A program made the position numbers and the translations under genes. Of a stretch of 64,000 nt of DNA, positions 54,359 through 62,223 are shown one piece after another (positions within the stretch are counted from its first letter, which is position 1; each line of letters opens with the position of its first letter). The stretch is taken from positions 28,649-92,648 of the forward strand of contig JAGOOG010000009.1 in assembly GCA_017992605.1 (NCBI GenBank), given 5' to 3'. The stretch comes from Deltaproteobacteria bacterium. GTDB lineage: Bacteria; Desulfobacterota; Desulfomonilia; UBA1062. The notes under the pieces are model-generated. The model did not search any database and was not told the DNA's origin. It saw nothing but the letters and a program-made list of their open reading frames with translations.

Positions 54359-55855
54359 TCAGTCCTCCTTCCCGTTCTTGGATTCCTTTTCCTCTGCCGG
54401 CCCCATGTCAACCGTCACTTTGACCATGGGCGTCTGGTTGTTTCTGAACCTCACCTTGGACGTCGACGGCACGACCTTGACATTCACGGCCTGGGGCCCC
54501 TTGATCTTCGAGAGGTCGATGGGTTCCGTTGCCAGGGATATCTTGTTCCCGGTCAGCGAAAACGGGGCGAGTACCGTTACGTACTGGGGCTCCACCGACA
54601 TCCCGAGGACCTCGTATCCCTCGGGGGCGCGCCCCACGGTATCGATGGACACCTTGATCTCCCTGGGATAGAGATGACGGGCCGTCATCGTTATCTTGTC
54701 CGGCTTGATCTTGAGAAGGGTCAGATTCGACGGCACGTTGACCATGTCGACGGTCAGGTTGACGACCTGTCTCCCCTCGGTCAGTGAGGACAGGTCGATG
54801 GAGATCTTGAGGCTGTTGGGATCGAAGAGACGGAATGCCTGGGACGATCCCATGAGGGTAATGGTGGCGTCCGTCACCCGCGATTCTTCGATCTCCCACT
54901 CGGGGGAAATCTTCCGGTACTCGATGGGGACGATGTAGTCCCTCTGGATGGATTCCTTCTGGTACCCGAACACGAACCACAGCCCGATGGCCAGCATGAG
55001 CGCCAGGCACTTTTCGAGGGTGTTCTTCTTAAACCAGCCCCCTGAGAATACGGGGGTACGCTCGGGCTGCCTGCTCTGATAATATTTCTCGATGTAGGTT
55101 CGAAGCTCTGCCGCATTCTTCAGGGTGAAGATCTCGGCGTTGTGCGCCACCGATATGGTCCCCCGCTCTTCCGATATGACGATGCACAGGGCGTCCGAGC
55201 GTTCCGAGAGACCGAGGGCGGCCGTGTGCCGCAGCCCGAAGTCGCCGAGCTTTTCCGTGCTCGTGGACAGGGGGAGGTGGCAGCCGAACTTCTCTATCCT
55301 GCTGTTTGCGATGATGACGGCTCCGTCATGTCCCTGGGAGTGTGGATCGAAGACGCTCATGAGCAGTGGTTTCGTCACGATGCCGTCCAGTCGGTAGCCC
55401 CCGGTCAGCTGGCGGTCCAGGGGATCGTTGCCCCGGATGACGATGAGCGCCCCTGTCCGTTTCGATGCAAACTCCGCGACGCTCTCCACGATGGCCGAGA
55501 CCGTGTCGCTGTTCGCGCTGTAGTCTTTTCTGTGGTTCCTTCCCAGGGACCTCAGGGTGGCCAGCCTCTCGAAGAATCTCCTGATGTCTTCCTGGAAGAT
55601 CACGACAACGGCTATGATGAGGACGGTGAAGAAACTCTGGAGCACCAGTGTGGTGAGGTAGAGATGGAAGAGACGGGCACCGATGTAGATGCCGCCGAGC
55701 AGGCTCATGCCCACGAACACGAACCGCGATGTGGTGTGTTTGAACCAGATGAGATTGACGTAGATGAGCGATGATATGATGATTATATCGAAGAAGTCCT
55801 GGATTCTGAAGCTCTCGAAAAAGGAAAAAAACGCATCAGCCATCGAAACCGTCAT
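54359..55855 (-). CDS. Diadenylate cyclase CdaA fused to CdaR-like YbbR domains
   Basis: A 498-residue membrane protein. Residues 1-90 hold about three spans. Residues 110-240 are the DAC domain that makes cyclic di-AMP from two ATP, with DGA at 177-179 (GHDGAVI) and the RHR position as RHT at 209-211 (LRHTAALGLSE). A further span near 280 (LEKCLALMLAIGLWFVFGY) leads to an extracytoplasmic part with YbbR-type repeats (about 290-490), as in CdaR. In Firmicutes these are two adjacent genes. The charged C-terminus is EEKESKNGKED. Start 55855; an internal ATG lies at 55843. Confidence 0.9.
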   Translation of the reverse strand: MTVSMADAFFSFFESFRIQDFFDIIIISSLIYVNLIWFKHTTSRFVFVGMSLLGGIYIGARLFHLYLTTLVLQSFFTVLIIAVVVIFQEDIRRFFERLATLRSLGRNHRKDYSANSDTVSAIVESVAEFASKRTGALIVIRGNDPLDRQLTGGYRLDGIVTKPLLMSVFDPHSQGHDGAVIIANSRIEKFGCHLPLSTSTEKLGDFGLRHTAALGLSERSDALCIVISEERGTISVAHNAEIFTLKNAAELRTYIEKYYQSRQPERTPVFSGGWFKKNTLEKCLALMLAIGLWFVFGYQKESIQRDYIVPIEYRKISPEWEIEESRVTDATITLMGSSQAFRLFDPNSLKISIDLSSLTEGRQVVNLTVDMVNVPSNLTLLKIKPDKITMTARHLYPREIKVSIDTVGRAPEGYEVLGMSVEPQYVTVLAPFSLTGNKISLATEPIDLSKIKGPQAVNVKVVPSTSKVRFRNNQTPMVKVTVDMGPAEEKESKNGKED

Positions 55856-56160
55856 CCCCCTGCATTGCCGCTGAGAAAATGCACGGGCTCATCGATACGA
55901 CACCCATGCAACCGCTGTTCTACGTCATATCTTGATTATCGGCAGGGTGCAAGGGGGGAGAAAAGGAAAATCGTCAGGGCACAAAGATTCTCCTCCTCGA
56001 TGATATCTTGAAATAAAGAGCATCGCACGATACATCATGGCCGCAGCATTGTCTCCCCGGAGCCTGGTCCTGAGCCCCTGCAATTCCTTCATCTCACTTA
56101 AGGAATGCGCGAGTGAGCTGCAGGAATTGCAGGGGGCATGCTCCAGAATCTGCGGGGTTA
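55856..56160. other. 305-bp gap between the zinc dehydrogenase and cdaA-cdaR
   Basis: Both flanking genes are on the minus strand, so this may be the leader of the cyclase gene. The right half (56041-56155) is a large inverted-repeat structure. The left half carries a minus-strand frame (55925-56092, 55 codons from ATG) with no family likeness and a weak start site. I call no gene here. Confidence 0.5.
56041..56155. repeat. Nested inverted-repeat structure
   Basis: The core is CCCCTGCAATTCCT (56075-56088) with its perfect complement AGGAATTGCAGGGG (56122-56135), enclosing CTCACT/AGTGAG (56093-56098 with 56112-56117). Outer matches are GGAGC/GCTCC and CCGCAG/CTGCGG. There is no T-run, so it is not a simple terminator. 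Confidence 0.65.
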
Positions 56161-57375
56161 TCAGACAAACCGCACCGCAGTCTTGACGGCGCGGTGAGCG
56201 CTCTTGTTCATGCTGACCTCGATGAGCTCCCGGTACCCCTCGATTGGGAAGCTGTGGGTGAGCATATCCTCCACCTGCACCCTGCCGCTCTGCACGAGTT
56301 CGAGCGCGATCTCGAAGGCATGCTTCCTGCCCGAGGGCGTATCGTTGTAGGCGTATCCGTAACATCCCTTTATGGCCTGGACCTTGAGCCAGAGGGGCGT
56401 CGGGTCCAAGGTAATCGTTCTGCCGATGCCCACGAGGCTGACAACCCCGCTGCCCGCCGTGACGATGAGTGCCTGCTGCAGGGTGTCCGAGTGACCCACC
56501 GTGTCGAAGACCCTGTCGAAACCCCCCTGCACGATCCGCTCTCCCAGCATGGGCTTGTACACCACGGCACCGGTCATCTTCAGGGCCGCATCGATGATGC
56601 CGCCCGGTACTACATGGTCGGCCCCGGACCGCCTGACATACTCCGCATTGAAGGCCGCCGGCTCCACCACGGTGATGGTACAGCCGATGCCCAGACCCCT
56701 GATGGCCTTGACGATCATGGTTCCGATAACCCCGCCGCCGATGACGAGGACCCTGTCCTTCTCCTCGGGTCTGTTGTCGAGCACGGTCTGGATCCCCACT
56801 GCGAACGGCTCAGTCAGCGTGGCCGCCTCGGGGCTCACCCCCTTCGGAACTGGAAACACCTGGCTCTTGTGGGCCACCATGTACTCGGCGAACCCGCCCC
56901 CCACGTCCCTGCATATGCCGGCGAACAGCCCCGGTGCGAAGGCGCCCTCGGCGAAGTGCTCGCAGTTGCCTGGCCTGCCCGCTGCGCAGACCGGGCATAC
57001 CGGGGAGATGCCTCGCGGGACGCAGCTCAGCAGGGGGCTCACCGTGACCAGGTCCCCCACGGTGCAGGTGTCCACGCCTTTGCCCGTCTCCACCACGTCG
57101 CCGCAGAGTTCGTGGCCGAAGATGCAGGGGAACGAGGTAAACGGTGACGCCATGGGCGAATCCCTGACCATGAGCAGGTTGAGGTCGCTCCCGCAGAACC
57201 CGCAGAGCCGCACTCTGATCTTCACCCAGTCCTGGTTCGGGAGCTTCGGCTCCGGGACATCCTTGAGGCTGACCGTGGCAAAGGGCCCCTCGAAGTAGTA
57301 TTTCTTACTGATCCTGCCAAGTACCTGCAGAGCCAGGTAGTTTGGCACCGTTATGTTGAAGTAGAGTGCCTTCAT
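56161..57375 (-). CDS. Zinc-dependent alcohol dehydrogenase (MDR family)
   Basis: A 404-residue medium-chain dehydrogenase. Catalytic zinc ligands are visible in RLCGFCGSDLN and FGHELCGDVV. A structural-zinc-like Cys set lies at SCVPRGISPVCPVCAAGRPGNCEHF. The cofactor site is VLVIGGGVIGTMIVKAIRGLG. The N-terminus has an extra stretch (PNYLALQVLGRISKKYYFEGPFA). It is the last gene of a four-gene unit behind the ThDP enzyme (4-base gap). The substrate is unknown, likely a ketone or alcohol linked to the ThDP reaction. Confidence 0.88.
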   Translation of the reverse strand: MKALYFNITVPNYLALQVLGRISKKYYFEGPFATVSLKDVPEPKLPNQDWVKIRVRLCGFCGSDLNLLMVRDSPMASPFTSFPCIFGHELCGDVVETGKGVDTCTVGDLVTVSPLLSCVPRGISPVCPVCAAGRPGNCEHFAEGAFAPGLFAGICRDVGGGFAEYMVAHKSQVFPVPKGVSPEAATLTEPFAVGIQTVLDNRPEEKDRVLVIGGGVIGTMIVKAIRGLGIGCTITVVEPAAFNAEYVRRSGADHVVPGGIIDAALKMTGAVVYKPMLGERIVQGGFDRVFDTVGHSDTLQQALIVTAGSGVVSLVGIGRTITLDPTPLWLKVQAIKGCYGYAYNDTPSGRKHAFEIALELVQSGRVQVEDMLTHSFPIEGYRELIEVSMNKSAHRAVKTAVRFV

Positions 57376-57379
57376 GACG

Positions 57380-59050
57380 TCAGTCCATCTTGAGGGCCTG
57401 GTAGAACAGCGGCGTGGCCGGGCTCGTGGCAGTCGGGTCGGTCATCACGTTGATGCAGGCGGGTCTGCCCGAGTCGAAGGCACGCCTTACCGCGGGGATG
57501 ATGTCCTCGTCCTTGGTGACGAACTCGCCGTAGCCCCCGAGGCCCTCGACCATCTTCTCGTAGCGCCTCTCGCCGAGCTCGGCGCACTGAAGACGGTCGC
57601 ACCCTATGGAAAGCTCCTGGCTGTGCTTGATCATGCCCCAGGCCGTGTCGTTGTTCACTACGACCACCACGGGGATGTTGTGGCGCACCATGGTGTCGAA
57701 CTCCATGGAGTTGAACCCGAAGGATCCGTCGCCGTTGAGCACGAGGACCTTCTTGTCGGGCCGCGCGAGCTTGGCCGCAATGCCGAAGGGGATTCCCGTG
57801 CCCAGGCACCCGAGGAGGCCCGATGCGGTTCCTACGACACCCGCCTTTTCCCTCGACGTGAAACCCATGAGCCCGAAATAGCTCGTGTCGCCTCCGTCCA
57901 CCACATAGACGGCATCGTCCCCCACCGCTTTCTGGATCTGGGCCACCAGCCTGATGGGATGGATGGGGCTGGTCGGGTTCTCCCTGAGCTTGAGCTCAGG
58001 GTCGAGGAAGGCACGGCTCGCGGCCCGCAGCTGGGAGACCCATGCGCCGTTATCGGCCTTCCTGATGAGCGGAAGCAGCTGGTTCAGCACCGAGGAAGCG
58101 TCGCCCACCAGGCCCACATCGGCAGTCCGGTTGCGGTCGATCTCGGTCGGATCGATGTCGATGCGCACGACCTTGACGTTCGGCGGGATCACGGCCCCGG
58201 ACTGGAACAGCCAGTTGAAGCGAATGCCAACGGCGACCAGCACGTCCACCTGGGTGAGCCCGAGCATGAGCCCCGTGTTCCCCACGTCCCACAGGGACAG
58301 GGGGTGGTTGTCGGGCAGCTCGCCCCTGCCGGTGTTCAGGAGGATGAACGGGATGCCCGACTTGTCGATGAACTGGTTCAGGGCGATGCCGCAGCAGCTC
58401 ATGCCCACGCCGCTGCCTCCCATGAAGAGAGGCTTTTGGGCACTGTTGATGAGCTCGGCGGCCTGCTTGAGGTCCCACTCGTCCGGGTGCACCGTGTATC
58501 TCCTCGTGGGGCGCGCGGGCATGGGCGCCTTCTCGATGGGTACCTTCGGGTTGAGTATGTCCGGCGGCAGCTCGAGGAAGACCGGTCCGGGACGGCCTCC
58601 GACGGCGTTGCGGAACGCGGCGGCGAGGTACTCGGGTATGCGCCTGGTATCGTAACACGTGGCGGCCCACTTGGTGATGGGCTTGACCATGTCGATCTGG
58701 TTCATCTCCTGCAGGGCCCCCTTCAGATCGTCGCGCAGCGGGTGCCTGCCGCAGAGAACCACCAGCGGGGCGTTATCCAGGTATGCGTTCGCGATGCCGG
58801 TCAGGGCATTGGTGAACCCAGGCCCGGCAGTGACGAGGCACACCCCCGGTTTGCCCGTGTACACGGACCAGGCGTGGGCCATCATGGCCGCGGCCTGCTC
58901 GTGTCGTACGTCAATGGCGCGGATCCTGTACTCGGTGAAGCTGTCCAGGATCGCCTCGATGTGTCCGCCGGATATGCAGAATACCGTGTCGACCCGCTCG
59001 ACTTCCTTGAGATATTTCCCGACCAGATGACCGCCAGATATCTGTGTCAT
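57380..59050 (-). CDS. Thiamine-diphosphate-dependent enzyme (acetolactate synthase / 2-hydroxyacyl-CoA lyase superfamily)
   Basis: A 556-residue three-domain ThDP enzyme. The catalytic Glu lies in VRHEQAAAMMAHAWS and the domain continues with GVCLVTAGPGFTNALTGIANA. A central Rossmann-type domain is followed by the ThDP/Mg motif GDGSFGFNSMEFDTMVRHNIPVVVVVNND. It could be a carboligase, lyase or decarboxylase; sequence alone does not tell. Start ATG 59050 has GGGAGGA seven bases upstream, better than 59071. An SCP2-like protein precedes it. Confidence 0.87.
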   Translation of the reverse strand: MTQISGGHLVGKYLKEVERVDTVFCISGGHIEAILDSFTEYRIRAIDVRHEQAAAMMAHAWSVYTGKPGVCLVTAGPGFTNALTGIANAYLDNAPLVVLCGRHPLRDDLKGALQEMNQIDMVKPITKWAATCYDTRRIPEYLAAAFRNAVGGRPGPVFLELPPDILNPKVPIEKAPMPARPTRRYTVHPDEWDLKQAAELINSAQKPLFMGGSGVGMSCCGIALNQFIDKSGIPFILLNTGRGELPDNHPLSLWDVGNTGLMLGLTQVDVLVAVGIRFNWLFQSGAVIPPNVKVVRIDIDPTEIDRNRTADVGLVGDASSVLNQLLPLIRKADNGAWVSQLRAASRAFLDPELKLRENPTSPIHPIRLVAQIQKAVGDDAVYVVDGGDTSYFGLMGFTSREKAGVVGTASGLLGCLGTGIPFGIAAKLARPDKKVLVLNGDGSFGFNSMEFDTMVRHNIPVVVVVNNDTAWGMIKHSQELSIGCDRLQCAELGERRYEKMVEGLGGYGEFVTKDEDIIPAVRRAFDSGRPACINVMTDPTATSPATPLFYQALKMD

Positions 59051-59107
59051 GGCATTATCCTCCCATGTCATTATTTGTGAGACAGTCTCAGAGCGAGAGA
59101 CGCCCCG

Positions 59108-59464
59108 CTACATGATGAGCTTCACTGCATCGTTGAACCACTGGATATAGTAGGCCATCCCCTCCACCTTCACCTTGCCGCCTGCCGCAGCTGCGAAGGT
59201 TGCCTCGTCGGTGCCGGCGAGCATCACCTTGAAGGCGGTGTTGGGGTCCGACCACACGAGCGCCGCGTCGAAGGGGTGGTCTGCACCGGACTTGGAGAGC
59301 ACCCTGCCCTGGTCGAAGATGAAGACCCTCCCCCACCTGTTGTCTGCGGTCTTGATGAGGATCCTGAGCTGGACGGTGCCTATGTAGTTCTTGAAGGCGG
59401 TGTGGGTCCTTGCAGCCCGTGAAAGCTTGAGGAACAGTACGAAGAGAAGAAACGACAATTTCAT
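59108..59464 (-). CDS. SCP2-like (sterol carrier/lipid-binding) domain protein
   Basis: A 118-residue protein whose second half follows the SCP2 pattern: FDAALVWSDPNTAFKVMLAGTDEATFAAAAGGKVKVEGMAYYIQWF. The N-terminus is hydrophobic with basic residues (LSFLLFVLFLKLSRAARTH) and may anchor it in the membrane or be a signal-like segment. SCP2 domains bind acyl chains or sterols, so it may present a lipid or acyl-CoA substrate to the neighbouring enzymes. A strong AAGGAGG precedes the ATG. Confidence 0.65.
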   Translation of the reverse strand: MKLSFLLFVLFLKLSRAARTHTAFKNYIGTVQLRILIKTADNRWGRVFIFDQGRVLSKSGADHPFDAALVWSDPNTAFKVMLAGTDEATFAAAAGGKVKVEGMAYYIQWFNDAVKLIM

Positions 59465-59506
59465 GGATCCCTCCTTGCATGAAAAGGTGCTTTCTAAAAA
59501 TGCTTT

Positions 59507-60490
59507 TTACATGCCCTTCAGGTAGCGGTCCATCACCCACACGCCGATCCTCTGCAGCGCTTCCTGGTAGGTGATCCGCGTCTTCCAGCCCAGGTCGCCC
59601 TTGGCCAGGGTGTTGTCCACGTCGAGGTCCCTTCCCGTGATGTCCACGGCCATGCGCGTGAGCGGGGGTCTGATGCCCAGCGGCGTGCAGATGGCATCGC
59701 ACGCCCGGCCGACAAGTCTGGCCACCGGATACGGTACGCTTCCCATGGGCCTCTTCCCGATGATGGCGCCGAGGTCGGTGATGTACCGCCTCCAGGTCAC
59801 GTCCCAGTCGTCCCTGAGGTGGTAGGTCTTGCCCCTGGCGACGTCTCGTGTCCCTGCGAGGACGATCCCGCCCACCAGGTTGTCAACGTAGATGAAGCTG
59901 GAGCTGTACCTTCCGCCATCTATGAGCGGCAGGGGCATGGACCTCATCTTGTCCAGGATGTCCCTGACCCACACGCTGCCCGGGCCGGTCACGTTTGCCG
60001 GGCGGATGACGGTGCATGCGATCCTGCCCGTATCGTGGTAGGTCCATACGAGCAGCTCCGCGTCGAGTTTGGCGTCGTTGTAGGGGATACCCGACTTGAA
60101 GACCGGGTCGGTCTCCCTGATGCCCTTCATGTGGCGGCCCAGGCCGATTGCGGCGATGGAGCTGATGTAGATGAAGCGCCTGGCCTTTCCTAATGCTTCC
60201 TCGAGGAGGTTCCTCGTGGCGTCGAGGATGGCCCTGGAGAACAGATCTTTCTTTCCCCAGTCCGTGACACGGCCCGCCAGGTGGAAGACGACGTCCATCC
60301 CGTCACAGATGCCCCTGAGGGATTCGGGGTTGGTGAGGTCCCCCTTGCGGATGTCGATGCCGAGCCTCTCCAGCTCCTTCGCGCTTTCTCCTGGCAGCGC
60401 GAGGGCCCTTACCTCGTGTCCCTGGTCGATGAGCTCCCTAGCAAGCACCGAGCCGATGAATCCGGTTGCGCCGGTGACCAATGCATTCAT
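59507..60490 (-). CDS. NAD-dependent epimerase/dehydratase (extended SDR, 3-beta-HSD-like)
   Basis: A 327-residue extended short-chain dehydrogenase. The cofactor motif is TGATGFIGSVLARELI, followed by the Asp-containing RKGDLTNP. The catalytic Ser is in IYISSIAAIG and the Tyr-Lys pair in PYNDAKLDAE. Several segments (VIRPANVTGPG, SFIYVDNLVGGIVLAG) are typical of 3-beta-hydroxysteroid dehydrogenase-like or dihydroflavonol-reductase-like members. It is the first gene behind the minus-strand promoter at 60550-60578. Confidence 0.88.
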   Translation of the reverse strand: MNALVTGATGFIGSVLARELIDQGHEVRALALPGESAKELERLGIDIRKGDLTNPESLRGICDGMDVVFHLAGRVTDWGKKDLFSRAILDATRNLLEEALGKARRFIYISSIAAIGLGRHMKGIRETDPVFKSGIPYNDAKLDAELLVWTYHDTGRIACTVIRPANVTGPGSVWVRDILDKMRSMPLPLIDGGRYSSSFIYVDNLVGGIVLAGTRDVARGKTYHLRDDWDVTWRRYITDLGAIIGKRPMGSVPYPVARLVGRACDAICTPLGIRPPLTRMAVDITGRDLDVDNTLAKGDLGWKTRITYQEALQRIGVWVMDRYLKGM

Positions 60491-60549
60491 TCACAGCCCC
60501 CCATGCATGAATCTGTCATACAAACCGCGAAGGAGCAATCAGGACTCAA

Positions 60550-60578
60550 ATACTAAGACTGAAGGCTCCGGTTGTCAA
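60550..60578 (-). promoter_or_regulatory. Promoter of the SDR-SCP2-ThDP-dehydrogenase operon
   Basis: Minus strand: TTGACA (60573-60578), 17-bp spacer, TAGTAT (60550-60555; four of six). It points toward the SDR gene start at 60490, and a palindromic operator lies 4 bp upstream of its -35 box. Confidence 0.7.
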
Positions 60579-60582
60579 GATC

Positions 60583-60604
60583 AATATGAGCTGATGCTCA
60601 TATT
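60583..60604. promoter_or_regulatory. 22-bp palindromic operator, likely for the TetR regulator
   Basis: AATATGAGC, spacer TGAT, GCTCATATT: perfect 9-bp arms. It lies between the minus-strand operon promoter and a TTGACT at 60609 facing the tetR gene, where a repressor could act on both directions. Confidence 0.65.
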
Positions 60605-60679
60605 TTCATTGACTCGATGAATACAGGGTATTAGGTAATTATAAAGACATCGTTGTTGAATGCAAAGAGTGAGGGACTC

Positions 60680-61276
60680 ATGCGTGTCCGCATTCCGAAA
60701 CAGAGGCGCAGCAGGGAGAGGAAGCAGAGGATCATGGATACCGCCCTTGCCCTGTTCTCTGAGAAGGGGCTCATGGGAACGAGTTCCAACGAGATCGCAC
60801 GACAGGCCGGGGTCTCCATAGGCACCTTTTACAGCTATTTCGAGGACAAGCGGAGCCTGTTCCTGGAGATCCTCGAGCGGCACCTGGACACCTTTGTCAC
60901 GGGCATATACTCGCTCGAGCGGGATGACTCCATAACCATCAGAGAAAACATCAGAAGCCACATCGTGAAGGCCTTTGCCGTATTCGACCTGCACGCCTCA
61001 TTCCATAAAGAGGCCCTGGTCATGAAATTCACCGACCCGGATGTGCGGGGGCTCTTCACTGAAGTCGAGAAGAAGCAGCTCGTGCTGATCACGACGCTGC
61101 TGGGGTACTACCGGAAAGACGATTCGCCGCGCGGCCTCGAGGCCATGGCCAAGGTCATCCACGGTGCCGTGGAGAACGTTGCGCATTCCGTGAAGTTCCT
61201 GGAGTCACCCTTCGAGGAAGAGAAGCTCATCGACGAGCTGACCGAGATGATATCGCTCTACGTGGAAAGCATCTGA
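60680..61276 (+). CDS. TetR family transcriptional regulator
   Basis: A 198-residue repressor-type protein. The N-terminal helix-turn-helix is ALALFSEKGLMGTSSNEIARQAGVSIGTFYSYFEDKRSLFLEIL. The C-terminal helical domain would bind an inducer, perhaps an acyl-CoA or aromatic compound, given the divergent operon. ATG 60680 follows GAGGG; the frame also opens with TTG at 60653. It is probably autoregulated through the palindrome at 60583. Confidence 0.9.
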   Translation: MRVRIPKQRRSRERKQRIMDTALALFSEKGLMGTSSNEIARQAGVSIGTFYSYFEDKRSLFLEILERHLDTFVTGIYSLERDDSITIRENIRSHIVKAFAVFDLHASFHKEALVMKFTDPDVRGLFTEVEKKQLVLITTLLGYYRKDDSPRGLEAMAKVIHGAVENVAHSVKFLESPFEEEKLIDELTEMISLYVESI

Positions 61277-61342
61277 CATGAGCTTCTGGGTATGTACTCC
61301 TGAGAACGACAGGTTCGCCTTCTCGCATCGTCTTGCCGTGAC

Positions 61343-61356
61343 TTGACCTGAGTCAA
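61343..61356 (+). promoter_or_regulatory. CRP/FNR-family operator upstream of ygbA
   Basis: TTGAC-CTGA-GTCAA, a perfect 14-bp palindrome of the FNR/DNR/HcpR kind. A candidate -10 box TAGATT (61379-61384) puts the site near -41.5, the class II activator position. Confidence 0.6.
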
Positions 61357-61407
61357 TTCATTCCTCCCGCGTATCCTGTAGATTGGATTGGCTCGAGGAG
61401 ACGCGCA

Positions 61408-61731
61408 ATGCCTGGCGATAAACCACCACACATTAGGACACACGTGAAGACCCTTGAAGCCATGATCCGGATATACTGCAGGGGAAGGCACAGGAAGAGG
61501 TCCGGGATCTGCCCGGAGTGTTCCGTGCTTCTGGAATACGCAGCGAAGCGCCTCGAGACATGTCCGTTTCAGGAAAAGAAGCCGCGGTGTTCCAAGTGCC
61601 CTGTTCACTGCTACAAGCCGGATATGCGGGCCAGGATCATAGACGTGATGCGTTATGCCGGGCCACGCATGCTGTACCGGCATCCCTTCCTTGCAGCAGG
61701 GCACTATCTTGGAGAATTGAGGAGAGGATAG
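61408..61731 (+). CDS. ygbA: Nitrous-oxide-stimulated-promoter family protein (YgbA-like)
   Basis: A 107-residue Cys-rich protein. The family signature is complete: IYCRGRH, CPECSVLLEYAAKRLETCPF, KPRCSKCPVHCYKPDMRARI and VMRYAGPRML. E. coli YgbA belongs to the nitrosative-stress (NsrR) regulon; the molecular function is poorly defined. The paired cysteines suggest metal or Fe-S binding. GAGGAG precedes the ATG, and a CRP/FNR-type site lies upstream. Confidence 0.87.
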   Translation: MPGDKPPHIRTHVKTLEAMIRIYCRGRHRKRSGICPECSVLLEYAAKRLETCPFQEKKPRCSKCPVHCYKPDMRARIIDVMRYAGPRMLYRHPFLAAGHYLGELRRG

Positions 61732-61758
61732 ACCGAAGAATGAAAAGGAGTCTGTTCC

Positions 61759-62223
61759 ATGCGTGATTTTAACGATGCTGACCGCAAGAAGAAAAGCCTC
61801 AGGATTGAACTCTCGGACAACCCCGGCAACCTGTCCAAAGAGGCGATCCATCGGTTGGAGGAGGCGGTAAAGGCCTCCATGAAGGATGGCTACATACCCT
61901 GCCCCCTCGGCTGGAAGATAGCCAGTGACATCGGCGTATCCCGCCTCGATGTCGGGGCAATGATCGATAGACTGGGCCTGCGCGTCACGGGATGCCAGCT
62001 TGGCTTCTTCAAGGTGGAAAAGACCCCGCATGCGGCCAAGTCGACGGAATCTCTCAACGAAGAGGTCCTCAACCGGGTCACATCACTCCATGACAGGGGG
62101 GAGCTTACCTGTGCCAACGTCTTTTCCCTGGCCCGCGAACTCGGCCTCAAGCCCCTGGCCATTGCTGACATCGCCAACAGCCGGGGGTACAAGCTGCGTC
62201 AGTGCCAGCTCGGCTGTTTCTGA
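61759..62223 (+). CDS. Two-repeat HTH-like protein of unknown function
   Basis: A 154-residue protein made of two similar units: one from CPLGWKIASDIGVSRLDVGAM to GCQLGFF, and one from CANVFSLARELGLKPLAIADI to QCQLGCF. Each unit looks like a helix-turn-helix that starts with Cys and ends with a C-Q-L-G motif. The shared ending suggests a duplicated domain, perhaps metal- or cofactor-binding DNA-binding units. I do not recognise a named family. AAAGGAG lies 8 bases before the ATG; it follows ygbA by 27 bp and is probably co-transcribed. Confidence 0.65.
   Translation: MRDFNDADRKKKSLRIELSDNPGNLSKEAIHRLEEAVKASMKDGYIPCPLGWKIASDIGVSRLDVGAMIDRLGLRVTGCQLGFFKVEKTPHAAKSTESLNEEVLNRVTSLHDRGELTCANVFSLARELGLKPLAIADIANSRGYKLRQCQLGCF

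Noticed and set aside
55856..56160. A cyclic di-AMP (ydaO-type) riboswitch in front of the diadenylate cyclase fusion
   Set aside because: The region is structured, but I could not find the conserved ydaO sequence blocks; a covariance-model search would be needed to reopen this.
55925..56365. 146-codon minus-strand frame overlapping the dehydrogenase end
   Set aside because: It overlaps the real gene in another frame and its tail shows no family likeness; only a weak 55-codon version remains possible.
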